A DNA stretch of 32,800 bases from Ruegeria atlantica (GTDB lineage Bacteria > Pseudomonadota > Alphaproteobacteria > Rhodobacterales > Rhodobacteraceae). The notes beneath the pieces are model-generated. The model was not told the DNA's origin. It was given only the letters and a program-made list of their open reading frames with translations, and made no database searches. Positions 9,566-17,346 of this stretch are shown one piece after another; the stretch's first letter is position 1; each line of letters begins with the position of its first letter. The DNA lies in assembly GCF_001458195.1 (NCBI RefSeq), contig NZ_CYPU01000042.1:1-32800 (forward strand). The letters are read 5' to 3'. The position numbers were made by a program, and so were the translations under genes.

Positions 9566-9606
9566 ATCAAAAATAGTTGGGGGCGACCCACTCACTTGCC
9601 GCCCCC
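9566..9606 (-). terminator. Rho-independent terminator behind the porin remnant
   Basis: On the minus strand a GC-only stem (GGGGGCG paired with CGCCCCC, arms 9600-9606 and 9579-9585, 14-base loop) is followed after a few bases by ATTTTTG (about 9569-9575). It lies about 50 bases past the porin stop codon. Its good preservation indicates that the decayed operon to its right once ended here. It also insulates the MscS pair from readthrough. Confidence 0.7.
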
Positions 9607-9657
9607 GCCCGTTCCGGCCAAAATGAAGCCCGAACGGAAACTGCTACCCGGCATTCA

Positions 9658-10123
9658 TCAAAGATTGACCCTCAGTCTCAGTCCCAAGACCAGCGGGTCG
9701 TTCGAGTTTGATCCGGGATTTTTCAGGTATTGCACGTCTGCCGTCAGCGCCAGATTGTCTGGCCAAGTCCAAACGGTAGAAAGCTTCAAGTGTCGTTTGA
9801 TTGGGCAATCCTGGTGTCGTCAGGTCGGCAACAGTGGCCGCTATGCCAAGAAGATCATCATAAGTGCCAGGTCGCCACATCAAGCCTGCGTTGACTGCAC
9901 GCCTGGCCAACGCACCGCCGCCATTGGACCATCCCAGCCGTCCGAAGATCATCAGTTGGTTGTCGAATGTATGGTTGGCAGAAAGTGTGGCTCCATATGT
10001 TTCCGGTACGCCAACTTGTTGGCGCGCATCCGTGTGAAACATCCCCAGATGAACGTTTGTCAGAAATCGTTTTGATTTTTCGGGCGTCCAGCCGATCTCG
10101 GCGTATTTGTAGAATTCGCTATG
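9658..10123 (-). pseudogene. C-terminal remnant of an OprB-like carbohydrate porin, frameshifted
   Basis: The minus-strand frame from about 10120 reads SEFYKYAEIGWTPEKSKRF and continues with beta-barrel patterns (ANHTFDNQLMIFGRLGWSNG and a TTLEAFYRLDL strand), typical of the last third of OprB-family outer-membrane porins. Near 9765-9780 the frame breaks: one base change of frame restores PDNLALTADVQYLKNPG and an end in LGLRLRVNL before the stop at 9658. The N-terminal two thirds, the signal peptide and the start are absent; upstream DNA belongs to an amidohydrolase. So this is a dead porin with both a large 5' loss and a frameshift. The family call comes from pattern recognition and is fairly firm; the original substrate is unknown. 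Confidence 0.75.
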
Positions 10124-10622
10124 TGCCCCACTGTTCGGCGGTTTTGACTGCCATCTGGATTTCATCGGCTTGGTACTGAAGCGAATGCAGGGGGTCGAAC
10201 TCGGACGTAACACCGCCGCTGACCATAATTTTGATCTGGGTTGCCCCGCGACGCAGGTTCTCGCGTACAGCCATCCGGATCTGATCCGGCCCATCGGCTA
10301 TAAAGCTCATTTCACTTTCGACCCAATGTGATGGTCCTTGCCCAGACAGTGTGGGATGCCGGTCGTTCAGTTTACGGAAGTCCGCGTGCCCGGATGTCTG
10401 GGTGATGAAGGCTTCAGAGGAGTAAATGCGCGGCCCGGGAAACATGCCGGAATCTATAATGCGAGCGATGGATTTTGCTGGTCCGCCTAGGTCCCGGACA
10501 GTGGTGAACCCATTCATCAGGATGCGTTCAGACCGAATTGTCGCGACGCCGCCAAGATGAAAGGGTGTGATATTCTGGCGCAAACCATCGCTGAGAGGGT
10601 TGAACACGGTAGACCGTCGCCT
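10119..10622 (-). pseudogene. N-terminal remnant of a secreted-type amidohydrolase with internal deletion
   Basis: From about 10622 the minus strand reads VFNPLSDGLRQN, the usual first strand of imidazolonepropionase-like/Xaa-Pro dipeptidase-like amidohydrolases. It then jumps directly to HLGGVATIRSERILMNGFTT and VRDLGG. Intact relatives have about 60 residues between these points, including the metal-binding HxH strand, so the active site is deleted in frame. The rest (GPRIYSSEAFITQTSGHADF, RRGATQIKIMVSGGVTSEFD) is well conserved up to AEQWGT, where the frame hits a stop at 10119 exactly at the join to the porin remnant. The C-terminal two thirds are missing. It cannot be active. Confidence 0.8.
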
Positions 10623-10879
10623 ACCAACAAGTGATCCCCTTCGATAGCAATTGCCTTGATACGGAAGAGATCGCTGGATATGCGGCGCAACTCATCACCT
10701 TGCAAAGTAACGAGAATGGCTTCGGGCCCCTCATTCGCAGTCCACAACCCACAAAACGTCGGATCGTAGTCCAGACTTGCGGGTTGATTGAGGTCATAAC
10801 GCTCTGTTTCGCGAAGCTCCAATGCCGTGGCCGGAGAAGCCCCGGCGCAGATCAGTAAGGCTAGGGTCCTCACAAACAC
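10613..10879 (-). pseudogene. N-terminal remnant of a secreted propeller-like protein
   Basis: A GTG at 10879 opens a frame with a signal peptide (cleavage near ATAL, about residue 20) and about 70 residues that look like the first blades of a beta-propeller of the SdiA-regulated/YjiK type (YDLNQPASLDYDP, LWTANEGPEAILVTLQGDEL, KAIAIEGDHLLVGDG). At about 10612 the sequence switches to the amidohydrolase remnant in another frame; the open frame carries on to 10517 as nonsense. The gene is therefore cut to its first quarter or less. The signal peptide is intact, so a short secreted fragment could still be made, but I expect none to be useful. Family assignment is tentative. Confidence 0.55.
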
Positions 10880-10926
10880 TCAGGATGCTCCCGGAAAGGT
10901 GTGCTGTTTTAAAGAACTATACCTGA

Positions 10927-12099
10927 TTATTGCGCCCCTTCAGTGAGAAAGAACAGCTCAATGGGCTGAGCAAGGCCACGTATTTCGTGATCCCCACAGC
11001 TAACGAACATGTTCGGTGCAGCACTTGCAACTGCTAACGTCGCCAACACTCTCTGACCAATTGATTTTGTTAAGTTTTCAATTCGGCTTGCGACGTTCAC
11101 CGCACCGCCCAAAACCGTAAAATCAAGCCTGCCGGGGCTGCCGATATTACCGTAGCTGACCTGCCCAACATTGATCCCAATTCCAATGTCCAAGGGCGGT
11201 TTTTGGAACTCGTCCCGTCTAGTGTTGAGAGCTTTCAAACCACACAGCACACTCTGTGCTGCAAGAGCCGCCATTCTGCAACGGTCGGCATGGTTTTTTT
11301 GAGCTTCAATAGTGAAGATCGACAGGATGCCGTCACCCATGAACTTGAGGACGTCTCCACCGTTGTCTTCTACGGCTTTGACCACCAGATCAAAATAGTC
11401 GCTGAGCGTTTCGAAGACTTCTTCTTCCGTAGAGTTTTCGGAAAGTGCCGTAAAGCCTCGCAGATCAGAGAACATTACCACAGCATCCAGAGTTGTTCGC
11501 TCGCCGCGCTTTATGTTGCCGCTCCAGACTGCCTCGGAAGGCCCATCTCCCAAATAGGTTCGAAGTAGACCTTTAGACGACTTTCGCATCGTCACAGGTT
11601 CCAGTGCGGAAGAAAGGGCCGGTAAGACCGCTTCAATCAGCCTTAGATGTTCCGGCGAGAATCCACCCGGCGCCTGTGTAACGAACGTACAACCATGCAG
11701 CGATCCATCACCGTAATAAAGCAAAGTAGCGTAGTAGTCGGTGCCGCCTTGCTCTGCAAATTCCAAATAGGATGAATGCTCTGTTTCTGAGTCCAGTTGA
11801 TGGAGACTTTTGTGAAGCGGCTTTCCATTCGCCAGAATATACTCGAATGAGCTCCCAACATAACCATCCGTCAACGTCGTCTCATGTGTGACATCGTAGC
11901 TGTCGGTGCCGTTGGGCGTCCAAACCACGCCCCAAGCAATAAGCAGTGGATTGGCAAAGCGCTGGCCAATGTTTACTCGCCAAAGCGGAACCCCGGCTTC
12001 GACCAAGGAGGAACAAAACTGTGACACCACCTTTACGGGATCGCCGGAGCGACGACCTTCTGTAATCATCCATTCGGTTAGTCGAGTGACTTCTTCCAT
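10927..12099 (-). CDS. Class III adenylate/guanylate cyclase with N-terminal sensor-like domain
   Basis: The 390-residue protein has a C-terminal class III cyclase domain (about 200-385). Metal-binding Asp212 (MFSDLRGFTALS) and Asp256 (KFMGDGILSIF) are both present, as are the base-selecting pair Lys252 and Asp326 (LDFTVLGGAVN), which favours ATP, and the transition-state Asn335/Arg339. It should therefore be active and make cAMP. Residues 1-170 resemble the GAF-like input domain seen on many alphaproteobacterial cyclases (WRVNIGQRFANPLLIAWGVVW ... GCTFVTQAPGGFSPEHLRLI), likely a cytoplasmic small-molecule sensor. No membrane span is seen. The gene is probably monocistronic, 125 bases after the CIA30-like gene and followed by the gene fossil. 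Signal and target are unknown. Confidence 0.92.
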   Translation of the reverse strand: MEEVTRLTEWMITEGRRSGDPVKVVSQFCSSLVEAGVPLWRVNIGQRFANPLLIAWGVVWTPNGTDSYDVTHETTLTDGYVGSSFEYILANGKPLHKSLHQLDSETEHSSYLEFAEQGGTDYYATLLYYGDGSLHGCTFVTQAPGGFSPEHLRLIEAVLPALSSALEPVTMRKSSKGLLRTYLGDGPSEAVWSGNIKRGERTTLDAVVMFSDLRGFTALSENSTEEEVFETLSDYFDLVVKAVEDNGGDVLKFMGDGILSIFTIEAQKNHADRCRMAALAAQSVLCGLKALNTRRDEFQKPPLDIGIGINVGQVSYGNIGSPGRLDFTVLGGAVNVASRIENLTKSIGQRVLATLAVASAAPNMFVSCGDHEIRGLAQPIELFFLTEGAQ

Positions 12100-12224
12100 G
12101 AACCCAAGTTAGTCGCTTGCACAAGATGAGCAAAGACTATTGGAATTGCATTGTCGTTTGCATTTATTGAGCCGACTGGTCTGGCTGATTCAACGAAGAT
12201 AAGAGCGTTGCGCCCGGGCGACCT

Positions 12225-12779
12225 TCAATAGAAACCAATCTCGCTGACATCTACACGGGCCTCGTGATCGCGACCGTACGCCACGACCCCAACTGACGTG
12301 ATTTCGTCAGCAACGGGAATAGCGCGCAACATGGCACCTGAAGCCTTGAAGCCTGACAGAGGTAAAGAGACTTCGGTCCATTCGTCAGAAGTTGGGAACT
12401 CGGCCTGATAGTATTGCCACGGAAGCACAGTGCCACGTGTCCTGAGGTGAACGAAGTATTGCTCGCCATTCCCCCGTACCAACAACCTTACGCCCGATAC
12501 ACTCGCATCTGGCCGATCAGGCAACTTGTGTCGGAATTGGATGAAACCGCCGTTGTTTTCTGTACTGACGGTTCCGATCAGCCGCGCGAATGCAACATTA
12601 CCTTCCGAACTAAACTGCACCTGCCCTGAAGAAACTCCGCCCATGACAGTGTCGGCAACGTAGTCCCAACGCGTCTCCGGAGACTTGGAGAAGTCTTCCG
12701 TTAATTTTCCATCAGCCTGAGCCATTGTGCATCCGATGATGGCAAGACCTGAAACAAGCCCAATGAAATTGGCACGCAT
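12225..12779 (-). CDS. CIA30-like (complex I intermediate-associated protein 30) secreted protein
   Basis: I start the gene at the ATG at 12779, preceded by AAGGAA at about 12785-12790; longer open frames only overlap tspO. The 184-residue product has a lipoprotein-like or ordinary signal sequence (SGLAIIGCTMAQADG, with Cys17 as possible lipidation residue), then a galactose-binding-like beta-sandwich matching the CIA30/NDUFAF1 family: TRWDYVADTVMGGVSSGQVQ, LLVRGNGEQYFVHLRT, QAEFPTSDEWTEVSLPL. In eukaryotes CIA30 helps build complex I; in bacteria the role is not settled and an exported copy cannot act on the cytoplasmic arm. It is the third gene of the secreted protein-tspO-CIA30 unit, 11 bases after tspO, and shares its predicted stress promoter. 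Confidence 0.88.
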   Translation of the reverse strand: MRANFIGLVSGLAIIGCTMAQADGKLTEDFSKSPETRWDYVADTVMGGVSSGQVQFSSEGNVAFARLIGTVSTENNGGFIQFRHKLPDRPDASVSGVRLLVRGNGEQYFVHLRTRGTVLPWQYYQAEFPTSDEWTEVSLPLSGFKASGAMLRAIPVADEITSVGVVAYGRDHEARVDVSEIGFY

Positions 12780-12790
12780 ATTGTTCCTTC

Positions 12791-13243
12791 TCAGTTCAGT
12801 AGCGCAATGGAAAGGTTCAGCGCCGTGGCAAATGCGACCCACGCGAAGTACGGCAGGAAGGCCAGTGCGGAAGCCCGATCTGAATTCCTGACCTGAGCGA
12901 TGAACATGACGATTACGGCCAACAACGCGACTATGACCACAAGGGCAAACCACGGCAGTTGCAGTACGAAAAAGGCTGGGGACCACAAAAAGTTCAGACC
13001 CATCTGCGCCCACCACAGCTTCCTTGCGGTCGAGCTTCGGTCTGTTTCGAACTGGCGCCAACCCACCATAGCGATCAAGACATAAAGCACCGTCCAAACC
13101 GGCCCAAAAATCCAATTTGGTGGATTGAAAGCCGGTTTAGAAAGCTGCGCGTACCATTCGCCAGGTGCGGTCAATGTCCCGATCAGGATGCCGCCGCCCA
13201 CCACAAGCGCAAGGAATGCTATGCGGATCAACCAATTCGACAT
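12791..13243 (-). CDS. tspO: TspO/MBR family tryptophan-rich sensory protein
   Basis: The 150-residue protein has the five membrane helices of the TspO/peripheral benzodiazepine receptor family and its conserved loop PAFNPPNWIFGPVWTVLY, followed by the Trp-rich segments LWWAQMGLNFLWSPAFF and PYFAWVAFATALN. In Rhodobacter sphaeroides TspO binds or helps degrade porphyrins and tunes pigment gene expression in response to oxygen and light; whether that holds here is inference. It lies 13 bases after the small secreted-protein gene and 11 before the CIA30-like gene, so it is probably co-transcribed from the ECF-type promoter at 13792-13818. The pairing of a porphyrin-responsive protein with a photolyase operon fits protection against photosensitised damage. 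Confidence 0.96.
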   Translation of the reverse strand: MSNWLIRIAFLALVVGGGILIGTLTAPGEWYAQLSKPAFNPPNWIFGPVWTVLYVLIAMVGWRQFETDRSSTARKLWWAQMGLNFLWSPAFFVLQLPWFALVVIVALLAVIVMFIAQVRNSDRASALAFLPYFAWVAFATALNLSIALLN

Positions 13244-13256
13244 TGCGGGACTGCTT

Positions 13257-13760
13257 TCAGCAATCCTTGGTCGTCACGTTGACAAGCGCTTCGGAAGAGA
13301 ATGTTGCAGTACTGACCTTGTCCGCATCGGAATATGATACCGTGGCGCCTTCCATCTCCGACCCTGTTACGGTGATTTCGCGTTGCCCGATAGTGTCATC
13401 TACATCGATGGTAAAGGCGAGTTTGTCCCCGGTTGCGAGGGAGGCGATCTGAAGTTCAATTGAATCTTGCCCGTCCACGACCGCTGGAATTTGCCGCAGA
13501 GCTTCCGCGCCCTCAACGAATTCGAGAGGTTGGAATACCTCTACACCCGCACCTTTTTCGGTAACGTCGAAAATCAGACGTCCGGCAGATTGCGACAAGT
13601 CGATTTTGAGGGTCGAGGCTTTTACTTCGCACGCTCCGACATTTGTCAGAACAAAACGGTCCTTGGGTGCGCCTTCTATAAAGCGAACTTGTACACCAGC
13701 TTGAAGCGAAGTAGCTGCAAGTAATCCAAGTGTCGCCGCAAGAATACTCTTCGGGAGCAT
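13257..13760 (-). CDS. Small secreted beta-rich protein (often labelled aggregation factor core)
   Basis: The ATG at 13760 has a good AAGGAG ribosome site. The 167-residue product starts with a signal peptide ending at LQA-GVQV and has a beta-sandwich pattern (VRFIEGAPKDRFVLTNVGAC, then SAGRLIFDVTEKGAGVEVF and DKLAFTIDVDDTIGQREITV). Two cysteines, one in the N-terminal strand and one as the last residue, could pair. I recall relatives in Rhodobacteraceae next to tspO under the label aggregation factor core, but no function is established. It leads a three-gene unit with tspO and the CIA30-like gene and has its own ECF-type promoter, so it is probably induced by the same stress as the photolyase operon. 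Confidence 0.8.
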   Translation of the reverse strand: MLPKSILAATLGLLAATSLQAGVQVRFIEGAPKDRFVLTNVGACEVKASTLKIDLSQSAGRLIFDVTEKGAGVEVFQPLEFVEGAEALRQIPAVVDGQDSIELQIASLATGDKLAFTIDVDDTIGQREITVTGSEMEGATVSYSDADKVSTATFSSEALVNVTTKDC

Positions 13761-13791
13761 ATTTATCTCCTTGCTAAAGGGTTCTTGATAA

Positions 13792-13818
13792 ATACGCTTC
13801 GAAGGGTTTCTTGGATCA
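13792..13818 (-). promoter_or_regulatory. ECF sigma-type promoter TGATCC-N16-CGTAT upstream of the tspO operon
   Basis: On the minus strand TGATCC (13818-13813) is followed by exactly 16 bases and CGTAT (13796-13792), about 30 bases before the ATG at 13760. The same arrangement stands before the photolyase operon. It matches my memory of the promoter used by RpoE of the RpoE-ChrR (ECF11) type, which answers singlet oxygen in Rhodobacter. No sigma-70 promoter stands out here. Confidence 0.6.
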
Positions 13819-14037
13819 GACTTATGCCGTTTGATTATCGCGGTTTAGCCGACAGGGCTTTTCGAAGTTCCATGCACCGCACCTAAATCGATCCCCACGT
13901 CCACCAGACCATCGGGCCAGATCTGATGGGACAGCACAACAACGCGGTCGTCTTCAGCACAGGTTCGTTTGATGTCCACACGCTTTCACTACGAAAGCTC
14001 AGATTGCGATTGCAAACCAAGGGCAAACCAGAAGGCG

Positions 14038-14583
14038 CTACATTTGCTGCATTCTTTTTCCAGCATGCGTTGTTTCGACCGTCTTGTTGATCCGCCGTTG
14101 GCGCGTTGTTGGGTTCTTGGCAATCTTGATCCAGCGAAGGACGTTGCGCCGGTAAGAGGGGGGCAATTGCTCCCATTTGTTCAGGTCCAATTCACCGGAT
14201 AAATCGTCTGGCACAATCAGAGCATCGACGTCATCAAAGAAGTTCCATAGTCCTGACGCCTTACTGGATTTTATGGACGCCTCTCCTGCGGGGTGCATTA
14301 AGCCTTCTTGCCTAAGGCGCTCTGCTCTGCCCTTGTAGCTTTTGGACCAAGCTTGCTGTTTTCGCGGGCTGATCAGTTGCGCCGTCCGGTCTTCATCGAT
14401 TGTAAATCGTCTTCCATCAATCCAACCATGCGCGATCAGCGCATCCAGCACCTCGTCCCGACTGACATATTTCTGCGGATGTGGCGCCTTCCACGTGATC
14501 AGGCGGACGCTATCACGTTGGGCAAAATGCGTGCTCAGCCACTCCCACAGTTGATCACGGGATGTGACCTCAATATCAGTCAC
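14038..14583 (-). CDS. YdeI/OmpD-associated family protein
   Basis: The 181-residue protein starts at a GTG at 14583, 15 bases after the preceding photolyase stop, with GGTGG as ribosome site. It matches the YdeI family: an N-terminal WLSTHFAQRDSVRLITWKAP-like segment, the VLDALIAHGWIDGRRFTIDE motif, the KQQAWSKSYKGRAERLRQEG helix, and a C-terminal region ending RWIKIAKNPTTRQRRI, the usual family end. Bacterial YdeI-like proteins have been linked to stress and peptide resistance, but the biochemical activity is not known. No signal peptide is present. It is the last gene of the photolyase operon and so probably belongs to the light-stress response. The family call is firm and the function is open. 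Confidence 0.88.
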   Translation of the reverse strand: MTDIEVTSRDQLWEWLSTHFAQRDSVRLITWKAPHPQKYVSRDEVLDALIAHGWIDGRRFTIDEDRTAQLISPRKQQAWSKSYKGRAERLRQEGLMHPAGEASIKSSKASGLWNFFDDVDALIVPDDLSGELDLNKWEQLPPSYRRNVLRWIKIAKNPTTRQRRINKTVETTHAGKRMQQM

Positions 14584-14598
14584 GCGCCACCATAGTGT

Positions 14599-16098
14599 TC
14601 ATGCTTGTGTCATCCGTCGCAAAAAAGCTTCAGCCGTCTTTATGTGCGTGCTCTTGGCCTCTGGCGACATCCGTTCAGCCGTACGGCACATCATCGCCCA
14701 TCGGGGATTGCCAGCCAGTCTATCGCTGTTATTCAGGATAAAGCGCCAATAAAGCCCGTCCCAAATGTCGGCCCAGGGCCCTTTACCCCAATTGCTCATT
14801 TTGCGAACATAGTTTGAACCCGAAAAGTACGGTTTGGTGGTGATCAACCCGCCATCGGCATGCTGGCTCATCGCGTAGGCATTGGGAACCATCACCCAAT
14901 CATAGCTGTCGACGAACATTTCCATGAACCAGCGATAGACATGATCCGGATCAATTTCGCACAGAAACATAAATCCACCCAAAACCATGAGGCGTTCAAT
15001 ATGATGACAATACCCTGTCTTGAGCACCCTTTTGATCGTGTCGTCCAGCGGATCAATACCAGTGGTTCCGCCGTAGAAAGCGCGGGGCATTGGGCGGTGA
15101 TGGCCCCAATGATTTGTAGTGCGCATCGGCACACCCAGGCTCTCATAGGTCGCGCGCATAAACTCGCGCCAGCCAATGATCTGACGGACGAAACCTTCTA
15201 ACGAATTGAGGGGAATACCCTTGCGATCCGCATGCGCCAGCGCAGCGTCCAAAACCTGTTTGGGCGTCAACAATCCAATGTTCAAGGCTGGCGTGAGAGC
15301 GGCATGCCACAGCCAGCTTTCACCCGCAACAATGGCATCTTCATAGTCGCCAAAGTGATCAAACCGCCGTTCCAGAAACTGCGCCAGCCAGTCGGACGCA
15401 GCTTTGTGTGATGTCGGATAGTACAACGTATCCAGGCTGCCCAATGCTTCTGGAAAGTCAGCAAGTACGCTTGCTTTCGCGGCTTCATCAACCGCGTCAT
15501 GGGAAGGCCAGTCGATCCAAGGCAGGCTGCCCAACAGCGCCTTGGGCACTTTCTTACGGTTTTCCTTGTCAAAGCTCCATTGTCCCCCCGCCGGTTGACC
15601 GCCGTCCATCAACACATTCAAGCGGCGGCGTTGGCTTTTGTAGAACTCTGCCATGAACCAGCGTTTGCGACCGGCAAACCAATCCTGATTGTCGGCCCGA
15701 GTGTTCAAAAAACCAGGTGATGGCTGAAAATCGAGCGTGATATCGGTTCTGCCAGCCGCCGCCCGAAGACGTTTTTCTGCAATTAAGTCTACCGGATCAA
15801 CCATGATTATATGGCTGATGCCGCGGTTCCGCAGACTTTGAAACAGGCGCAAGCAAGCGCCCGGCTGCCGCTCAAAGGGCCAAATCGCGGCATCAAATCC
15901 CTTGGCGACCAAGCCATCGCGATAGCGCGTCATGGAAGCACGGTGCAGCCAAAGCTTTTGCTTGTGCATCGTGGCAGGATAAAACGCATCGCCAAAGTAA
16001 AGCGGGTCTTCGAAAAGCACAACCGCGTCGGGTCGGGCGGCCACACCGAGGTGCTGGGCAAACAATTGGTTGGGAAGTAAAAGCGCAGCAGTGGACAC
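14599..16098 (-). CDS. PF04244-family cryptochrome/photolyase (PhrB/CryB-like) without Fe-S cysteines
   Basis: The 499-residue protein starts at a GTG at 16098, three bases after the preceding stop. It has the N-terminal domain of deoxyribodipyrimidine photolyase-related proteins (LLPNQLFAQHL, ALVLFEDPLYF-like strand at about 24-33) and the FAD-binding helical half: GESWLWHAALTPALNIGLL, the IPLNSLEGFVRQIIGWREFM helix, and HHIERLMVLGGFMFL. Relatives such as Agrobacterium PhrB repair (6-4) photoproducts and hold a 4Fe-4S cluster through Cys residues after the KMSDY motif. Here the corresponding stretch is KMSNWGKGPWADIWDGLYWR, shorter and without any cysteine, so the cluster should be absent. 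This resembles a cluster-free branch of the family. Either repair or blue-light signalling is possible. Confidence 0.92.
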   Translation of the reverse strand: MSTAALLLPNQLFAQHLGVAARPDAVVLFEDPLYFGDAFYPATMHKQKLWLHRASMTRYRDGLVAKGFDAAIWPFERQPGACLRLFQSLRNRGISHIIMVDPVDLIAEKRLRAAAGRTDITLDFQPSPGFLNTRADNQDWFAGRKRWFMAEFYKSQRRRLNVLMDGGQPAGGQWSFDKENRKKVPKALLGSLPWIDWPSHDAVDEAAKASVLADFPEALGSLDTLYYPTSHKAASDWLAQFLERRFDHFGDYEDAIVAGESWLWHAALTPALNIGLLTPKQVLDAALAHADRKGIPLNSLEGFVRQIIGWREFMRATYESLGVPMRTTNHWGHHRPMPRAFYGGTTGIDPLDDTIKRVLKTGYCHHIERLMVLGGFMFLCEIDPDHVYRWFMEMFVDSYDWVMVPNAYAMSQHADGGLITTKPYFSGSNYVRKMSNWGKGPWADIWDGLYWRFILNNSDRLAGNPRWAMMCRTAERMSPEAKSTHIKTAEAFLRRMTQA

Positions 16099-16101
16099 CA
16101 G

Positions 16102-17346
16102 CTATGGCCTTGGTTGGGTGGCCAGGTTCAATTGGCTCAAAAGCGATGGGATCTTCTTTCGAAGACCAAAGAAGCCTGCCCTTGCATGAGGCCATGTTAT
16201 CGTGTCGTGGGGTCGTATTATCCGGTTCAAAGACAGGCCAGCGTCCCTCAACAGAGGTTCCGCACGATCCAGTCGTGACCGAGTGGGGCCGACGGGCGCA
16301 TAGGCTGTTGCAATGGTTTTGACACCGGTATCCCGCGCTGCCTCGATCAACGGATCACTCCAGTCCTCGGCGGATTGCACGCGCTTTCCGTGAGGTTCCA
16401 GGGCGCTGTTCATCGCGCCTTCGGCAAAATCCGCTACAGCGCCTGCAATCGGATTTGGAGACCGACCATGCGTGGCCAAAAGTCCAATCGCGGCAGCAGG
16501 CGATGTCGGCATTAAGCTATCGGCTGACAGATCATCCTCGGTCAACAGCATGAGGTAAGGGCCCTCTGGGGGCTCTTGCGGAGTCAAAAGCGGAATAAGC
16601 GGGTGTTCTGCTGTCTCGGTCAGAGGTTCCGCAAATTTGGCGAGGTTTTTTGGTTGAAACCGTCCTTCGGTGTATTTGGCAATATTATCAGGTCGCGCGA
16701 GGTAGGTTTTGCCTTTTGTGTGCAATCCGCCAACCCACCGCCAGCTCAGCGTGTTCGACGCGGGATCGCCATCCAGCAAATGCCGCAAAAAGAAGTCCGC
16801 GCCAAGCTGCCAGGGTATGTGGAGCGTAAAAATCCAGGTTGATGCAAACCACATGCGCGCATGGTTGTGGAGGTAACCGGTCGTCACCAGTTCCCGCGCC
16901 CAATGATCGAAACAGTCGATGCCGGTATTGCCGTTCACTGCATCGTTGAAACGGGTCTCTAAGCCCTGATCGAATTTTAGTCGCTCTAAAGCACTCAACA
17001 GATCCCGCTGATAATGTGTCCAGACGCTGGGCCTCTGTTCCAGCCAGCCCTTGAAGTAAGTGCGCCAGAACACTTCTTGAACGAACTTCTCCGCCGCGTC
17101 GGAATTATGGGACGCTAGTACAGTTGCCAGTACCTCTTGTTCCGTTATCAAACGGTGGCGCAGCCAAGGTGACAAACCCGATACATTGCTGCGTTGATCG
17201 GTCCCAAAATCGTAGTTCCGCTTACCTGTATAATGCCGACCGGCGCGTCCCACGAACTGCTTCAGCCTTTTAAGGCCACTGGTTCGTGTGGGCTTGAAAC
17301 TGATCGTCTCTTTCGCTTCCGCAAGTTCTGGAAAAATCTCGGTCAT
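16102..17346 (-). CDS. FAD-binding photolyase homologue with the alpha/beta domain at the C-terminus
   Basis: I start at the ATG at 17346, which overlaps the DUF2256 stop by four bases (ATGA); this gives 414 residues. Residues about 10-250 form a photolyase FAD-binding domain: [56 protein letters not shown], and [18 protein letters not shown]. No alpha/beta antenna domain precedes it. Instead residues about 270-414 read like that domain: a first strand [13 protein letters not shown], and later a helix-strand run [20 protein letters not shown] with [21 protein letters not shown], comparable to the end of a photolyase N-terminal domain. This suggests a circular permutation. Activity is unknown; likely partners are the DUF2256 protein and the flanking photolyases. 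Confidence 0.85.
   Translation of the reverse strand: MTEIFPELAEAKETISFKPTRTSGLKRLKQFVGRAGRHYTGKRNYDFGTDQRSNVSGLSPWLRHRLITEQEVLATVLASHNSDAAEKFVQEVFWRTYFKGWLEQRPSVWTHYQRDLLSALERLKFDQGLETRFNDAVNGNTGIDCFDHWARELVTTGYLHNHARMWFASTWIFTLHIPWQLGADFFLRHLLDGDPASNTLSWRWVGGLHTKGKTYLARPDNIAKYTEGRFQPKNLAKFAEPLTETAEHPLIPLLTPQEPPEGPYLMLLTEDDLSADSLMPTSPAAAIGLLATHGRSPNPIAGAVADFAEGAMNSALEPHGKRVQSAEDWSDPLIEAARDTGVKTIATAYAPVGPTRSRLDRAEPLLRDAGLSLNRIIRPHDTITWPHARAGFFGLRKKIPSLLSQLNLATQPRP

Noticed and set aside
12780..13115. N-terminal extension of the CIA30-like frame into tspO
   Set aside because: It is a shadow of tspO; the ATG at 12779 has a good ribosome site and a signal sequence.
13845..13979. Minus-strand 45-codon frame from a GTG, reading VVVLSHQIWPDGLVDVGIDL
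   Set aside because: Locally protein-like, but there are stops just upstream, no ribosome site and no recognised family; it lies between the YdeI stop and the ECF-type promoter and may be a remnant.
14126..14155. TGATCC at about 14129 on the plus strand as another ECF-type promoter
   Set aside because: It lies inside the YdeI gene, points the wrong way, and has no CGTAT at 16 bases.
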